From Phylloscopus collybita (lineage: Eukaryota; Chordata; Aves; Passeriformes; Phylloscopidae): 64,000 nucleotides of DNA. This document shows, in pieces, positions 33,786 through 46,400 of the stretch. Numbering within the stretch: the first letter of the stretch is position 1; each line of letters starts with the position of its first letter. Location of the stretch: contig JAJNNQ010000024.1 in the NCBI GenBank assembly GCA_027886175.1, positions 6,184,001-6,248,000 of the forward strand. Direction: 5' to 3'. Position numbers and translations under genes: made by a program. The notes under the pieces are model-generated. The model was not told the origin of the DNA, did not search any database, and saw only the letters and a program-made list of their open reading frames with translations.

Positions 33786-34155
33786 CACAAAGGATGTTTG
33801 GAAATATCTTGTGTATGTAAATATGTAAAATATGCAAAACAAAGCTGACAGCTGTGGGGTGTACTCAGTTGCTCACGTGAGGAGGCTTTGTGTAATGTTT
33901 TTTTTTCCATCATCCTGTCTTTTTTTTTTTTTTTTTTTTAAGCATCTGTGTCTCTTCCAAGATAATCTGTGATTCCCACTGGAGAGAGAGGGAGGAGGCT
34001 GGACGGGCCGGAGCGATTCCCCTGGATCTGCCTGAGATTCAGTGAAGAACCTCCCGGTGAATGGTGGGGCTGCTTTCCACGCAGCACCTGAGGGCAGCAC
34101 ACAGGCATGCCCTCTCCCTGGAGCTGGGGCAGGGCTGGGGCTGGTCGAACTTGGC

Positions 34156-34692
34156 TATTAGAAAGCACGCTGGTTGTGTCCGACGGGAGAGATGATCTGA
34201 AGACCAGGATACTCTTTGGGACATGTGGTTTATTGATCGTGGGAAGGCAGCCTGACTGGGGAAGAGTCCATAAGTCTAAAGGGACAGGGATCCAGGAGCA
34301 AGCAAGAGAGCGCATTACCTGTTACATTCCATTTTAACTCTTTCTATCGTGAATATTCTAATGAGCATCAACCAATCACCTCAAGATACAAAACCTACAG
34401 AATCTACATACAGCCTATGGGAACTACAACATTACAATACTACTCTACATACCAAAATCCTGAAAAACCACCTTTTCCCTGATACTTGAAAAGGTCCAAC
34501 CCCTTATTCATCCTTTTGTCTTGGCAGGGGTGTCACTGAATCACCCAGCTAACCTAATCACCCTCTTCCTACCCAGCACCTTACTGTTCAAATTTCGCTT
34601 TCAATTCCATCTCTTTTGTAGGTTTCATACTCTTAGAATCTTTCACTAATAAACTATCTCTGCAGGGTCCTCCTGCTTCCTCCTCTCCAACA
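34156..34692 (-). mobile_element. Solo LTR, family 1 copy 1
   Basis: 537 bp with perfect 6-bp target duplications CTTGGC (34150-34155, 34693-34698). On the minus strand it starts TGTTGG, ends CTAATA, and has AATAAA (complement of 34229-34234) near its 3' end. It shares 75 identical consecutive bases with copy 2 (34383-34457 versus 43151-43225) and aligns along its whole length. It carries ACATTCCA at 34324-34331. No internal viral region is adjacent, so this is a solo LTR left by recombination. The duplication length suggests an ERVK-like source. Confidence 0.9.
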
Positions 34693-36774
34693 CTTGGCCC
34701 TTCAGGAGGGGCAGTGGGAGAGCAGAGCCGTCCCTGGGCAGCGCCGTGCAAGGAGCTCCGTGTCCTGAGCTCAGTCTGCTCCTTAGGACAGGACAACAAC
34801 TTTGCAGCCTCTATTTAGCCTTTATTTAGCCAGCTAGAGTTGAAGCCTATATCCCCATGCCAGGCTTAGGAAGCGCTGCAGTGAGAAGGAGAAAATAAAA
34901 TCACCGAAACTCTTAATGTTTACCTCTTTTTAATTGAGCGTAATGCTGCTTTTCAGACGCCCTTCCAGAGGGTAATTCATCCTCTATGCATAGTAACTGT
35001 ACCAGTTCCAAGTTCTACAGGATATTTGGTGTGACTTAGCCACCTGTTGTTTTTACTGATTTTTTTTTTTCCCACCTCTTTCCCTGCTCTTGTTTTCCAG
35101 CCCCCCTGCTTTAAGGGCAGTGTTCCAAACTCCTGGCTGTCTGGCAGCGTGGATGTCCAGGCCCATGGGGCAGCAGCTCTATGTCACACTTGCTTGTGCA
35201 CTCTGAGTTTCTCTTCTGTCCATCAGCTGGGACTCTGGGATGTGCAAATGTCCAAAGGTGCAAAACAAGAGCAAGCTCCTTCTGTTTGCTTAATGGTTTC
35301 AGTCCCAGCAAGTGGAAGTGCTTGGCAGGAACAGCAGCCTGGGTGAGGGACAAAGTGGAAGTGCAGCAGCTCAGGAGATCCTTCTGGCTCCTGCAGGAAA
35401 AGTCTCATTTCCTCTGTCCAAGGAAATAGCTGAAGTGCATCACATTTGCTGCTGCTCACTCTCCTTGCTCCCAGGCAGCCTGGGATGTGGCTTTGCTGCC
35501 ACTGACATTTCTCTGTGAACATCCCTGAGGAGGTCTTTAGGAGATCTAGTACTGAACCTCATCATCACCTGACCTGTAATGTCATTACTGTTGTAATGTC
35601 ACCTTACCTGTGTCCCCATCGCCGTGGGGATGGACACTCTGGCTCTGCACCCTTCTCTTGTGTGGCAATCTGTGGCAATCTGGCAATCTGTAGCAGTTTG
35701 CAATTCTTTAAGCTGCATTCTCCAAGTTGACAGAGTTTACGAGTGAACCCCCTTTTCCTCGGCTCTTACCCCACATAAAATCTTCCAGTGACTGCATATA
35801 TTCCAGCACCAGTTTCACCTGGAAATTGCTACCAGTCTGGATAATGCAGCAGTCTTTACAATCACTGTTAAAGCCTATGGCTTAAAAAAAAAAAAATGTT
35901 ACTGCTTTGTGGCTCATATGTGGCCAGCTTTTCTGTTCTCATCTGTGATGGAGAAATAGTTGCTTTCTGCGTGTCAGCAGACACCAAAAGACCAGAATAT
36001 CCTCCTTGTGCCAGATTTGGGTGAGCCAGACAGAGGCAGAAATACTCAAGAATGGGACATTGAACTTTCTCTCCTCTTCCATCCAACGCCATCTCCTCAC
36101 GTTGTGGTGAGACTGGCACAACAAGACATGGCATTTCATTCCTCACCCCCAGATCCCTGGGCAGGAAGGAATTTCTTTTAGTTGCTTTGTGCCTATGATA
36201 CTTTGCAGTGGGTGCTGGTCCTGTCAAACAGGCACTGGAACCAGTTGGACAGTGCCTGACCAGCAAAACCTTGATGTTCTTCATGAACAAACTCATCATT
36301 CACAGTGGGCACTTGAAGAACAGCGTTTGTGGTGCAGGGAATTGATAACAAACAGGGAATCCTATCAATTTTTTAAATTTGGATCTGAAACTTGGAGAAA
36401 CTTAACATTGAAACTGAATGGGTTCCTCAAGCTTCAGATCTGTGCCTTCAGAAATTCTCTTCTAATATTTTGGGCCTGTATTTCTGTGGTCCTTGACAAA
36501 GGTTCTCCCTGGTGAGGGAGAAGATGCAGCTGTCATCCATGACAGACACTGCTGATTATTTTTCACATTGCTGTTTGCTAGTTTGCAGAGGTCTGAGAGG
36601 AACTATAGAAAACCCAGATCAATTGATAAAACCATAAAACCTCCAGTTCTCCTGTGCACAGTTTAATTCTGCGTTACAAAGACTCTTATGCAAGTCTTAG
36701 ACCTGAGATTTCATATTTTTCTTTATATGAAATCAGTAATCATTGTAATTTAATTTCAGCTGGAGTATTATTTT

Positions 36775-36776
<2 letters not shown>

Positions 36777-36827
<51 letters not shown>
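36777..36827. repeat. 51-bp pure T tract
   Basis: The longest homopolymer in the window. No retroposon body or target duplication is recognised beside it. Confidence 0.95.
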
Positions 36828-36830
<3 letters not shown>

Positions 36831-39049
36831 TTGCTGTTTGATGGGTCAGATTTAAACCATCTGCAGGCAGATGGAAAGGAAAAGTGGAATTATTGTTTTC
36901 ACCAAAAAATTTTGCAGCTGTCAGGGTGTGTTTGACACAAGCCTGATGGCTGAAAACAAAGACGGGACACGTTGTCCCGGCTGGATATCAGAGAGCGCAA
37001 GAACTCCTCATGGCCAACTCCTGCTTGGAGAACTTGGGGCTAAATGAGGTAAACAAGGTCATTATTTAGCCATACTCAAGGGCTTTTCAGAGAGAATTAT
37101 TCACTGAATTGTGTGCTGCTTTTGCCGGGCCTCAAGTGAGACTCTGCTGGTTTTGGCAGGAGGGGGTGGCCCTCCGAGTGACGGTCACGACATGTCACAG
37201 AAATGTCACATTGACAGAGCTTTGTGACTGTCACACCACAAGGCAGGGGCAGCAGCCATGCTCCCAGTACCTGTCAGGACATACTGCTGTTGTAATCTGG
37301 GTTAATTTATGGCCCTGTCATTACCAACTGCAGCTGATGTAAAAGGGCTGGAAGCGGAGCTCTTTAGGAGGAACAGCAGGAGCTGTGACTCAAACCCTCC
37401 CAGCAGGGATGAGATTGTTGCTTCATGTCCAACACCAGTGGCTCCTCGAGGATACCAACACTACTACTGCTTTGTAAAGCAGTCCTTCCCACAAGGATTC
37501 AGTCTGGGAGAGTGGATCCACCCTGGGAGCTCGTGCATCTTGCTGCTGGTAAATTTGTTGTTAGTCTTCCTAAGAGTGGCCATTCCTTCTGCTTGCACCG
37601 AGCTGGGCATCTTCAGGAACCATAAATGAGTTTCCAAAGTGGTCTAAAACTCAACTCCTCTTACACACCCGTCAGTGTATTTGCATGAAGACTGCAATTC
37701 TTTGTTGTCAATGTGAAGTTTGTGACTGCTAGGCCTTCCTGATATCTGGTGGGTTTTTTTCCATTTAATGGGAGACTTGCTGGGTTGTTGGTTTGTTGTT
37801 TGGGGTCTTTCAGTATTAACATCAGCAACATGGGCCAAGACAGTTAACAATACAGCTTTTGTCCTTTTCATCTTGAGTTTTGAGAGTGCTAATGTTATGA
37901 AGTCGTTGGGAGGTGTGTTTTTCTGCTCTGAAGTGACAGCCCTGCATCATTTCCATCTCCTGTGGCTGACACTGTCATGTTGGTGTTTATCCACGCTGTG
38001 TTTTTTCCCCCCAAATAATTTGACTGTGTCTATCTGTAGACAGAATGTTCTTGAACTGAGCTAAACCTAAGAGAATAAGACATTTATGAACTGTGAGCTA
38101 TTATCTATCATTAAGCCATCTGAACCCTTGCAGTGCACAAGAATCGAGCTGCACTCCTGTTATTCTGTGGTTACTGGATGTGTTGTACAACAGCACAAAT
38201 TGAGAACAATTTTAGAAATGGTTCATCAGACACTTGTCCTCCAAAACAGCTCAGAAGACCCAGTTTTACATCTGTCTTTGGATCAAGGTAAAAGGGGACT
38301 ATGCTCCTGCAATTGTCATAATTTGGCTACTATGGGAGAAAAGGAAGGGCCTGGAGATGTTTTTGTTGCTTTGGGTTTTTTCCCCCCACCCATTTTGGGA
38401 GCCAGGACCCTAACTTCAACAGGAAACCCAAGAAATCAGAGGTGTATTGGCAACATTATCACAGGGAGCTTAGAAAGGGTAGAAGGTAAAGAGGCCAAAT
38501 CCAACTCCTGTCACTCTCACTAATGTGGGAATTGGAAACTGCTATTGGAAAGAGCAAAAAGGTTTAAATTTAAATGCATCAAAACTCACCCTCACCGAGG
38601 GATTATTTCCTGGTGTACTATTCACAGCCTTAGCAGGATTGTGTGAGGGGTGTGTTGTGCTCCCTGCTCTGCACTTTGCACCTGCACCAAGTGGGTGTGA
38701 AATGTCCCCACTCAGCACTGGCCATGCTCATTCACACTCACTCAACGCTGACGTTGAGGAGCCTGAAAGTGGCCAAAAGGCAGAAAATGGTCCCCAGCAT
38801 CCTGCTGACTCCTCGGGACAGATGTGCCATTGCTGTGCATCACATCCCTGTCACCTCCCACACTGAGCGGTGTGAGTGAGGTGGTGAGGGAGCTGCATCC
38901 AGCCAGCCCAGCGGGATGCTGCTGCAGGACATCTGCTTTCTACACTGCTTTCTTTCAAGATCTGGAAAAAAAAGAAAAAGGAAAAAAAAAAGAAGAAGGC
39001 AAATATTCACTTTTACCTTTATTCCTTTGTTGCCCAGTGCTATCTTTAT

Positions 39050-39057
<8 letters not shown>

Positions 39058-39081
<24 letters not shown>
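39058..39081. repeat. 24-bp A tract
   Basis: Follows an AT-rich stretch; no retroposed gene is recognised upstream. Confidence 0.9.
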
Positions 39082-41199
39082 GTGCTCTCAGTGAGGCAAG
39101 ACTGGCCTGGTCTCTCAGAGCCATACATTTTTCTGCTGTGTGTAGGTTTAAGGGATTAATTCCCATTTGGGAAGCTGCAAGTGCCTTACTGTGATCTCTG
39201 AGCAGGTGCATCTGTAGCATTCCCTGTCCCTCCCTGAGAGGAGCACCACAGGCTCGAGGAAGGAGAGAACCTGAAATAAGCATCAGAAAAAAGGGGGCTT
39301 AAGAGAGAGCAACTTACTGAGCTCTGAAATGATATGTGGAGCATTGTAAGGAGAGGAAAATGTGAGGCTGTCCAAAAGCAAATGGTTGAGAAAGCGTTGT
39401 GGCATCCAAATGCAATTTGTGTCTGCTACAAACAGTGCTCAGCCTCTGAAAAAGACAGAGCTTTACACGAGCCCTGCAAAGAGCCAGGAGCTGTACAGGA
39501 GCGCAGCTCTGCCAGTGCTGCTGCTCAGCCACGTCCTTGTCTCCATGGTCCTACCCTAGTCGTGGCTCCTAAAAAGCTCAAATGGGTACAAGAAAGCAGT
39601 TTTCAGATCATGTTTTTTCCCCTCAGCTGATAAGCTGTCTCACTAAGGGGAAGCTGTCCATGAAAACTTCCCAGAAGTTCAGCAAAACAATTCCTTCACT
39701 TTTTTCTTTCTGTCCTGTTACGGAAGCGCTTTAATACCAAAAAGTTATCCAATAAAAGCAAACAAAGAAACAGAGCAATATCACCTTTGATTCTGGCTGC
39801 TTGGTGCACATCAGAGTCCTGTAACAGGTGTTGCCTTTCTCAGTACACAGCTGATTATGGGCAGGCTTCTTAGCACCCTGATATAATTAATGGCTGGAGG
39901 GAGGAAACAGTGGTTGGGAAACACGGAGTGATGGATGCTGCTCTGGTTTTATAGGTGTTGGCTCACTGAATGAGCATTATTCAAGGAGAGCTCTGTTCCA
40001 GGATAGAAATGAGCATTATACTTTGGGCTCAGTGTATTATAATATAAGGAAAAGTTTTATTTTTTTTAAAAATCAAAACTCGAGATAATTATATAGAAAT
40101 ATACAGCTGAGCTGACTGCTGACCAAGTTGAAGAAAGAGATAAGTGATTTAGTGATGCTTCACCTGACTGTTCCTGACAGAAGGTTACAACTCTGCTAAG
40201 TTTTCATCTATTTTTCACCAGTAACATTGCCTTCTTTGTTTTCTGTGAGGTCTTGTCAGGAGCACTGAAATTAGCTGAAGCTGATAAATGGGTCTTATAT
40301 TTTCTGTGATTCTGTTGATGATGTTACTTGGCTTTGCAGTGACTCTCCTGCTTATTTAGTAAAACTTCCAAAAGTTGCCTGAGGTTGTGAAGTTGGAGGA
40401 AGCCTTAGATGCATAGCATCGTGTGTTTGCTGTGTTTCGCTGTACTTATGTATTTAGTTTCTTTACTGAGGGAAATCATGCAGTTTTCTGGATTAGTGGT
40501 TCTCCCCACCCACTTTTTTTATTATTATTATTATTTTTCCCTCTAGGCAATTTTTTTAGAGAAGATTGCATTTGAATTGAACTCTTTAGGGGATGCAGCC
40601 TTTTATTTTGGTGGATGGACAATAATAGGTCTGCTTCTTGGAATAAGACAGCACAAAATCTCCTGCTGCCAGAGTCCTTGAGTAAAATTGTAGCTCAGCA
40701 GAAGGTAAACATCATTTTGATATCAATTTTGATCTGCTTTCTCAAACTACTCCTACCTAATTGTGAGATGCATGCGCATTCTGTCCACCCCTTCAGAAAA
40801 CACTACACAAAACCTAAGGCTATGTAGAAAAGTATCTATTTTTTTTTTCCCCTCCTGTGGACAACATGTACCAGTTGCTTGATTATGTATTTGGGCTATT
40901 AATAGAGACTGCACAGGCAAAAGGAAATATTTAAACGTGTCAGCGGGCAGCATCATTAATTAGCTCTCACGGCTACATTTGGGGCTCTGGTGTGAGCCGG
41001 GTGTCACTCTGTGCTCGCTGCACCACGTCAGGGCAGCTCTCTGCGCTGGGAAAAGGGGCTGTGAGTGCAGACAGGACAGGACAGGGAGGTCCCCCTGCTG
41101 TCGGGAGGCAGGTGAGCGCAGGCAGGGCTCAGCACACGCACGGATGCCTTGCTGCTGACAGGCAAAGACGGATAGCCCGAATTACCCAGGCGGGAGATG

Positions 41200-41620
41200 T
41201 AAACGAAACCGGCAGATTGAAACCCTGGGAAAGGGATTATTTAGAGTTTACCCCCGTCAGTTTCTGCGTGGATGGTTATAATTGTCACCACTAGGCACAG
41301 CCTGGCTGTTGCCGTTTACAAGCAATTATTAATAACGCTGTTAAATTACGGGCTGATTTCCTCCAAGGCAGCTTATGCTTGAAGCTTCTGTGATTTAAAT
41401 GTGAAACGACCCCATTATTCCTTCACTTGATTGATACTAACGGAGAGTAATTAGCATACAAAAGTTAAATCCACATTAATTAGAAAACCCTTGCTGACAC
41501 CTCTCTAATTATTATGAAGGCAATAGCATTTCTTGCTGGCAGCGAACCTAACGTGAAAAGTATCTGTATAAGCACAGTGAAAGGAAATGGCTTTGGACTG
41601 AATATGCCTTCATTTTTTTT
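41200..41620. promoter_or_regulatory. Candidate distal enhancer, homeodomain-motif cluster
   Basis: Complex, repeat-free AT-rich sequence with four homeodomain-core sites within 200 bp: CAATTATTAATAAC (41323-41336), TAATTAG (41448-41454), TTAATTAG (41477-41484) and TAATTATTA (41507-41515), plus preserved CpGs. It lies 17 kb after the VGLL3 stop. This is the block in the window that most resembles a deeply conserved developmental enhancer. It could serve VGLL3 or a neighbour beyond the window. Confidence 0.4.
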
Positions 41621-42915
41621 TAAAAGTTTTAAAGTGATTTAAGCCGTGAATCTACCCATAAAACTATGTACAAATTCTCATATTTCCCAATGACTTCGAG
41701 GACACCTGTATACATATTTAGCTTTTGTGGTGCACTATTACAGCAGGCTACTTTTCTGTCCTTGGCAGAGGAATTCAAAGTTAAGTAAGATTGAGCTAAT
41801 TGACCTGAGTGACACAAAGTTTCATTGACAGCAGGGCAAACCTCTCCAGCTGTTTATGAGCTGGATATGATCAGCTGATCTCATCCTAAGAATTCAAGCT
41901 GGGAAACAAGGCAGGGGGAAAGCTGTTGAGCAGCAGGTGAAATGGATAATGATGTAACTTACTATGAAACTGGTCATTCAGTAAAGCTGTGTGCTGTACC
42001 TGTGTCTGCTTTTACAGCTCTCTGGTTTGCCCTGAGATTTTCCTTTTTTTTTAATGTGAACCTTTTAACACTGCAGGATAAATCTGTGCTGTTACAGCCA
42101 GCTCCTTATGCTGGTAGAGGTGCACAGTGTGGTCTCAGGTGTGGCCTTAGAAATGAAATTTTTCATGTTGTTCAAAATCTGTGGGTGTATGCAGGAAGGG
42201 GAATGGCAGAGGGGAAAGAATGAGATTTGTTTGGCTCTGGAAGTGAGAAGAAAGCTTGCTGGTGGGGTAGCTTCCCTGAGCTAGACCTGCAACACCAGGA
42301 AAGGTGGTGCCTGGGAGCAGCTTTTGCACAGCTCTGCTGCTGGGGAAGGCTCCCAGCAGGGCCAGGGCTGAGGGAAGGGGCAGCTCAGCCTTGTGCTGCC
42401 ATCATCCAGGGGTGGTTCACCATGTCCCCCTGCTCTTGGAGATGCCAGCCTTTCCTGGCCAAGGTTTTGCAGAATGTGTCTGAACTCTCCCCACAATAAA
42501 TTGTTGTTTATTGCTTTTTGGGGTTTTATTGTTTGTTCTGGAAAGATGCTATTTGAACCTCTTTTGATGGGGCTGCACCACTATCAGAGAAGGCCATCAG
42601 ACCAGATTCCCTCTCTGACATGTTGTCTGTGTTGATGTTGTTTGGGTTTTTCAAATTTTCTTTCTTGTGGCTCCATCTGTGTGAAACAAGCAGAAACCAT
42701 GATTTAACTAGTTGCATGGAAATCTCTGATGTATCAGTCCATCTCCACGAGGTTTAGGGGAAATACACAGTCCTTCATGTTTGAAAAGAGGAAAAAAATA
42801 CCCTTTGCATATCTGTCTCTTTCTGAGCCTTGCATTTTGTTCATGTTGGCCAGTAACCTCTTACACCAGGACTGGGTTTGAAGCTCAGGAAAGGTTGTAA
42901 GCCACTGGGATGGTG

Positions 42916-43471
42916 TATTAGAAAAAACGCTTGTAGTCCGCTAGAGAGATGATCTGAAGATCAGGATATTCTTTGGGACACGTGCTTTATTGGTCGTGGG
43001 AAGGCAGCCTGACTGGGGAAGGGTCCAGGGATCCAGTGCAAAGTCCAAGAGGGTCCAAGGGAAGGCATGCAAAGAGAGAGAACTCCTTGTTACATTCCAT
43101 TTTAACCCTTTCTATCGTGAATATGCTAATGAACATTAACTAATCACCTTAAGATACAAAACCTACAGAATCTACATACAGCCTATGGGAACTACAACAT
43201 TACAATACTACTCTACATACCAAAACCTGTGAAACCCACCTTATCCCTGATACCTGAGAAGGTCCAGCCTTTCATTCATCCTTTTGTCTTGGCAGGGGTG
43301 TCACTGACTCACCCAGCCAAGCCCTTTCAGCTGCTTAATCACCTTCTTCCTGTCCATGCTTACAGTTCAAACTTTGCTTTTAATTCTATTCCTCTTGTGG
43401 GTTTCATACTTTTAGAATCTTTTACTATTAAATTATCTCTGCAGGGCCTAGCTACTTCATCCTCCCCAACA
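42916..43471 (-). mobile_element. Solo LTR, family 1 copy 2
   Basis: 556 bp with perfect 6-bp duplications ATGGTG (42910-42915, 43472-43477). Same termini (TGTTGG..CTAATA on minus) and poly(A) signal (complement of 42986-42991) as copy 1; ACATTCCA at 43092-43099. The different target duplication shows an independent insertion rather than the other end of one provirus. The two copies differ mainly in a rearranged segment near 43025-43085. Confidence 0.9.
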
Positions 43472-43477
43472 ATGGTG

Positions 43478-46400
43478 CATTGCTCCAGGTTAAAGCTTGT
43501 TGGGAGATAAGCACAGCTAACCTGGTGTGCCTGGCTCGGTGGGTGTGGCAGGCTGAGCACACAGCACATCCCTGGGGGCAGCCAGGCAGGGACAAGTGGT
43601 TAAAGCTGCAGGATCCGAGTGGAAATAGGGCTTTAGGCAAGTTAGCCTTGTAGTTGTTGAGAGTTTCTCTCTTTCTGTTTATACTTTTAGATTAAAATCC
43701 TATGTATTGTGAACATCAGCTTCAGAAGCCAGCCCGGTGCAGCTCTCCTTGCAAACAAGGCCTTAAAAAGACCAAGGTGTCTCTTGCTAAAGGAAAGGGT
43801 TTTATTCCTGTGCCCCCCAAATCTATTTTTTGTCTCACTGTGGCAGTGCAGCATGGGAGCAGGAAAGAAGCTGCAGAGTGTGGGAGGATACAACGTTGGT
43901 TTTTCAGAGCAATTTCAGCCTGTTCAGTGGAACTGTCAATGGAAAAAAACCACGTTAACTAATTAACTGCTTTCACAAGCTGGCCCTCCAAAAACACACA
44001 GACTTTGACCTGACAGCAGAAACTGGAAAGAATCTTGCAGTGTAGGAACACATCTCGATAAGCTTTGAGAATTCTTGCAGAGCTTTCTGAATGCCTGTTG
44101 CAATGTTTGGAATAATAGGAAATACCTGTTAGAGGAGTTTCAAGGACGTGTTCTGCAAATGCCTCTTGTGTGCAATGGTAAGAAAACAGAGAGTCATTAT
44201 AAATTAATACTGTTTTAAACTTCTGTGACTTCTCTCAGGAAGTGTCTTCCACTGCTGTAATTGCAGATACACACACAAAAATTTTGGTGACCAAAGGTAT
44301 GTCTGGAAGAGAAATGGAGCATTTGAACATTTATTGTTCCACGCTGATAACTGATGGGCCAATGAGGCAAATCTAACTGATGGAACTTTTGCAGCACATT
44401 CTAAATTGTAGCAGGTATTCAGGATGACATTCTCATCTCTTGTACACATTCTCTCTTTTAATACAAATATTGAAAGCACTGAAAAAAAAACCCTGTACAC
44501 CTGCAAGAGGCTATTACTTTTGATTTTCATCACCAGGCATTCAAGGAGATGTGTGGGCTTTATCAAATCTAGACAAAATGGAGAAGGAGGTTCATTGGAG
44601 AATGGAAGCCTTAAAGAACTGGAGAAAATGTTAGTAGAAAAATCTTATTGAAAGGTCAATTTGATTACTCCCTGTACAGTTTTTCACGTGCATTTGAGTA
44701 TAAACTGGAAGTGTATCTTTCTTTTACAAATCCACAGCTTTTCAGCCCATCATCTAAACTTGGGGCAACTTTACAGCTGGTATAAGTGATTGTGTTTAGG
44801 CACAAGTCCTTGGCTAAATGAGGACCTTTGCTCTAAAGTAAAACCACTGAACAACCAGTCAACCCCCCAACCAAAACAGAGGAACCTCTCCCAACAAGAG
44901 CTGTGCTTGTAAATGCTGAATTAAAAGGAGTCTTTTGGCTATGAGGCCAAAATTACTTGTGTACCATGTGTGTTGATAGATAAGTGGTTCTTGCTAGAGC
45001 CATCTCACTTTGAAATGACAGACAATACCAGCAAAACCCTTCCTCCAGCTGAGGCTCTCATTGTGCAGCTGTCATTGAGCAGAGCTCCTGGGTACAAACA
45101 ACCTCAATGCAGGGATTTAAAAATAAAAAAAAATGCCTGTTCAGTCTTGGCTTTCTTTGAACTTCCTAGGCAAGTCTTGTCTGTGGAAAAAACATTCTGT
45201 GCAATTTCAAAACAGAAAATTGAATTGCCAAGTGTTGTGGAATAGACTCAGACAAGCACCGAACCCAAGATCTGAAAACATTTGAAAAGCTTTATTTGCC
45301 TTCGCTTAAATGAGTTTTGAATTCACATGCTATTGTGCTTGTACATTGGAAATGTAATTTCATTTTAAAATGTCAACAGCAGAGTGGTGGAAAAGACAAG
45401 ATATGGAAGCTACAGAGCAGCAGTAGAAGAAATGCAGCAGAGGCAAAAAGCCCTTTTCTTTACAGAGAAAGTAATTTAGGCCAAACCCAACTGCACTGGA
45501 GTGAGGGAAAAGATACCCATTAACCTCTGTGCAGCTGGATTAAACCTTGCACTGGGACAGCTGACTTCCTTAGTGGGCCATATTCTACATCTCACTCTGT
45601 GTGTTCAGCTTTTTCATGCTGCCTTAAATAATATTGGTGGTGCTCAGCATTATTCTATGTGTTATACAGTTTATATATATTGGGTTTTGTTGGGGGGTTT
45701 TTTTGTTTGTTTGTTTTTGTTTTGTTTTTTTTTTTCCTTAAGTATGAGAGGTGTCACTGAGTCTGAGAGAAAAGAAATCTTCCCTGGTGGTTAGAGGTTG
45801 GATAAGTGCATTGTCAACCTGATCTGAATGCTGTTGGGACATGGATCATTTTGTTGAGATTTACACAGAACCACTAGCTAGAGCCCTTCAGACTGACTGT
45901 GAACTTTTGGAAATCAGAATATTCTTCATTTATCATCAGGAGCTCACTTTTAGGTTCATGACAGGCTTTGCATGTTTATAGAAACCAGGGGATATAATTG
46001 AAAAAACAGAAGAGAAGTGTTGACTGGAAAAAGATCTTTAATTTTGTTTACATATCATGAACGTGACCTAAATAAAGTTGCTGTAGCTAAAGGAGGTAGA
46101 TTTACTGTGGGGGGGGACGGGGGGGAAGTACTTTTATAACAAAAATAAGCCTATATCCCATTGCTGAGCAGTCATTAGTTTTTATAAGTTCCTTCCTTTT
46201 TCCAGGTTCTAATTGGTGGCCTGTTGGGAGCCCTGAGTGCAGAGCTGTCAAAGCAACCTCCTTTTTTACCTTTTTTTTTGTCACATTCCACTGTAATTAG
46301 AGAGATGGTTATAGTAACAAACACAGCACCAGCTATTTGAAGCTTAATACTACTTAAGTATTACCATGTCTTTATTTTAAAGGTACCAAAACATATGGAA

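Larger units (their letters stand above)
29991..34155. other. Downstream region before the first intergenic LTR
   Basis: Either distal 3' UTR or intergenic. It holds a GC-rich patch (31740-31960), a (GGA)n run, a motif-rich block (32180-32530), a 23-bp palindrome, a short ACACCC-rich run (33314-33346) and a 31-T tract. No coding exon is recognised. Confidence 0.6.
34699..42909. other. Intergenic region between the two sister LTRs
   Basis: 8.2 kb without a recognisable gene or viral gene. It holds a short TGGCAATC tandem (35661-35693), a 51-T tract (36777-36827), a 24-A tract (39058-39081), a (TTA)n run (about 40518-40534) and a strong candidate enhancer (41200-41620). Confidence 0.75.

Noticed and set aside
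36777..36827. Poly(T) as the tail of a minus-strand processed pseudogene
   Set aside because: No gene-like sequence or target duplication is seen next to it.
38086..38523. 145-codon open frame
   Set aside because: No domain recognised, and the sequence has no codon pattern different from its surroundings.
40992..41294. 100-codon open frame next to the candidate enhancer
   Set aside because: No family recognised and it runs into the motif-rich noncoding block; treated as chance.
34156..43471. One complete provirus bounded by the two sister LTRs
   Set aside because: Each LTR has its own different target duplication and the 8.2 kb between shows no gag, pol or env-like frame.
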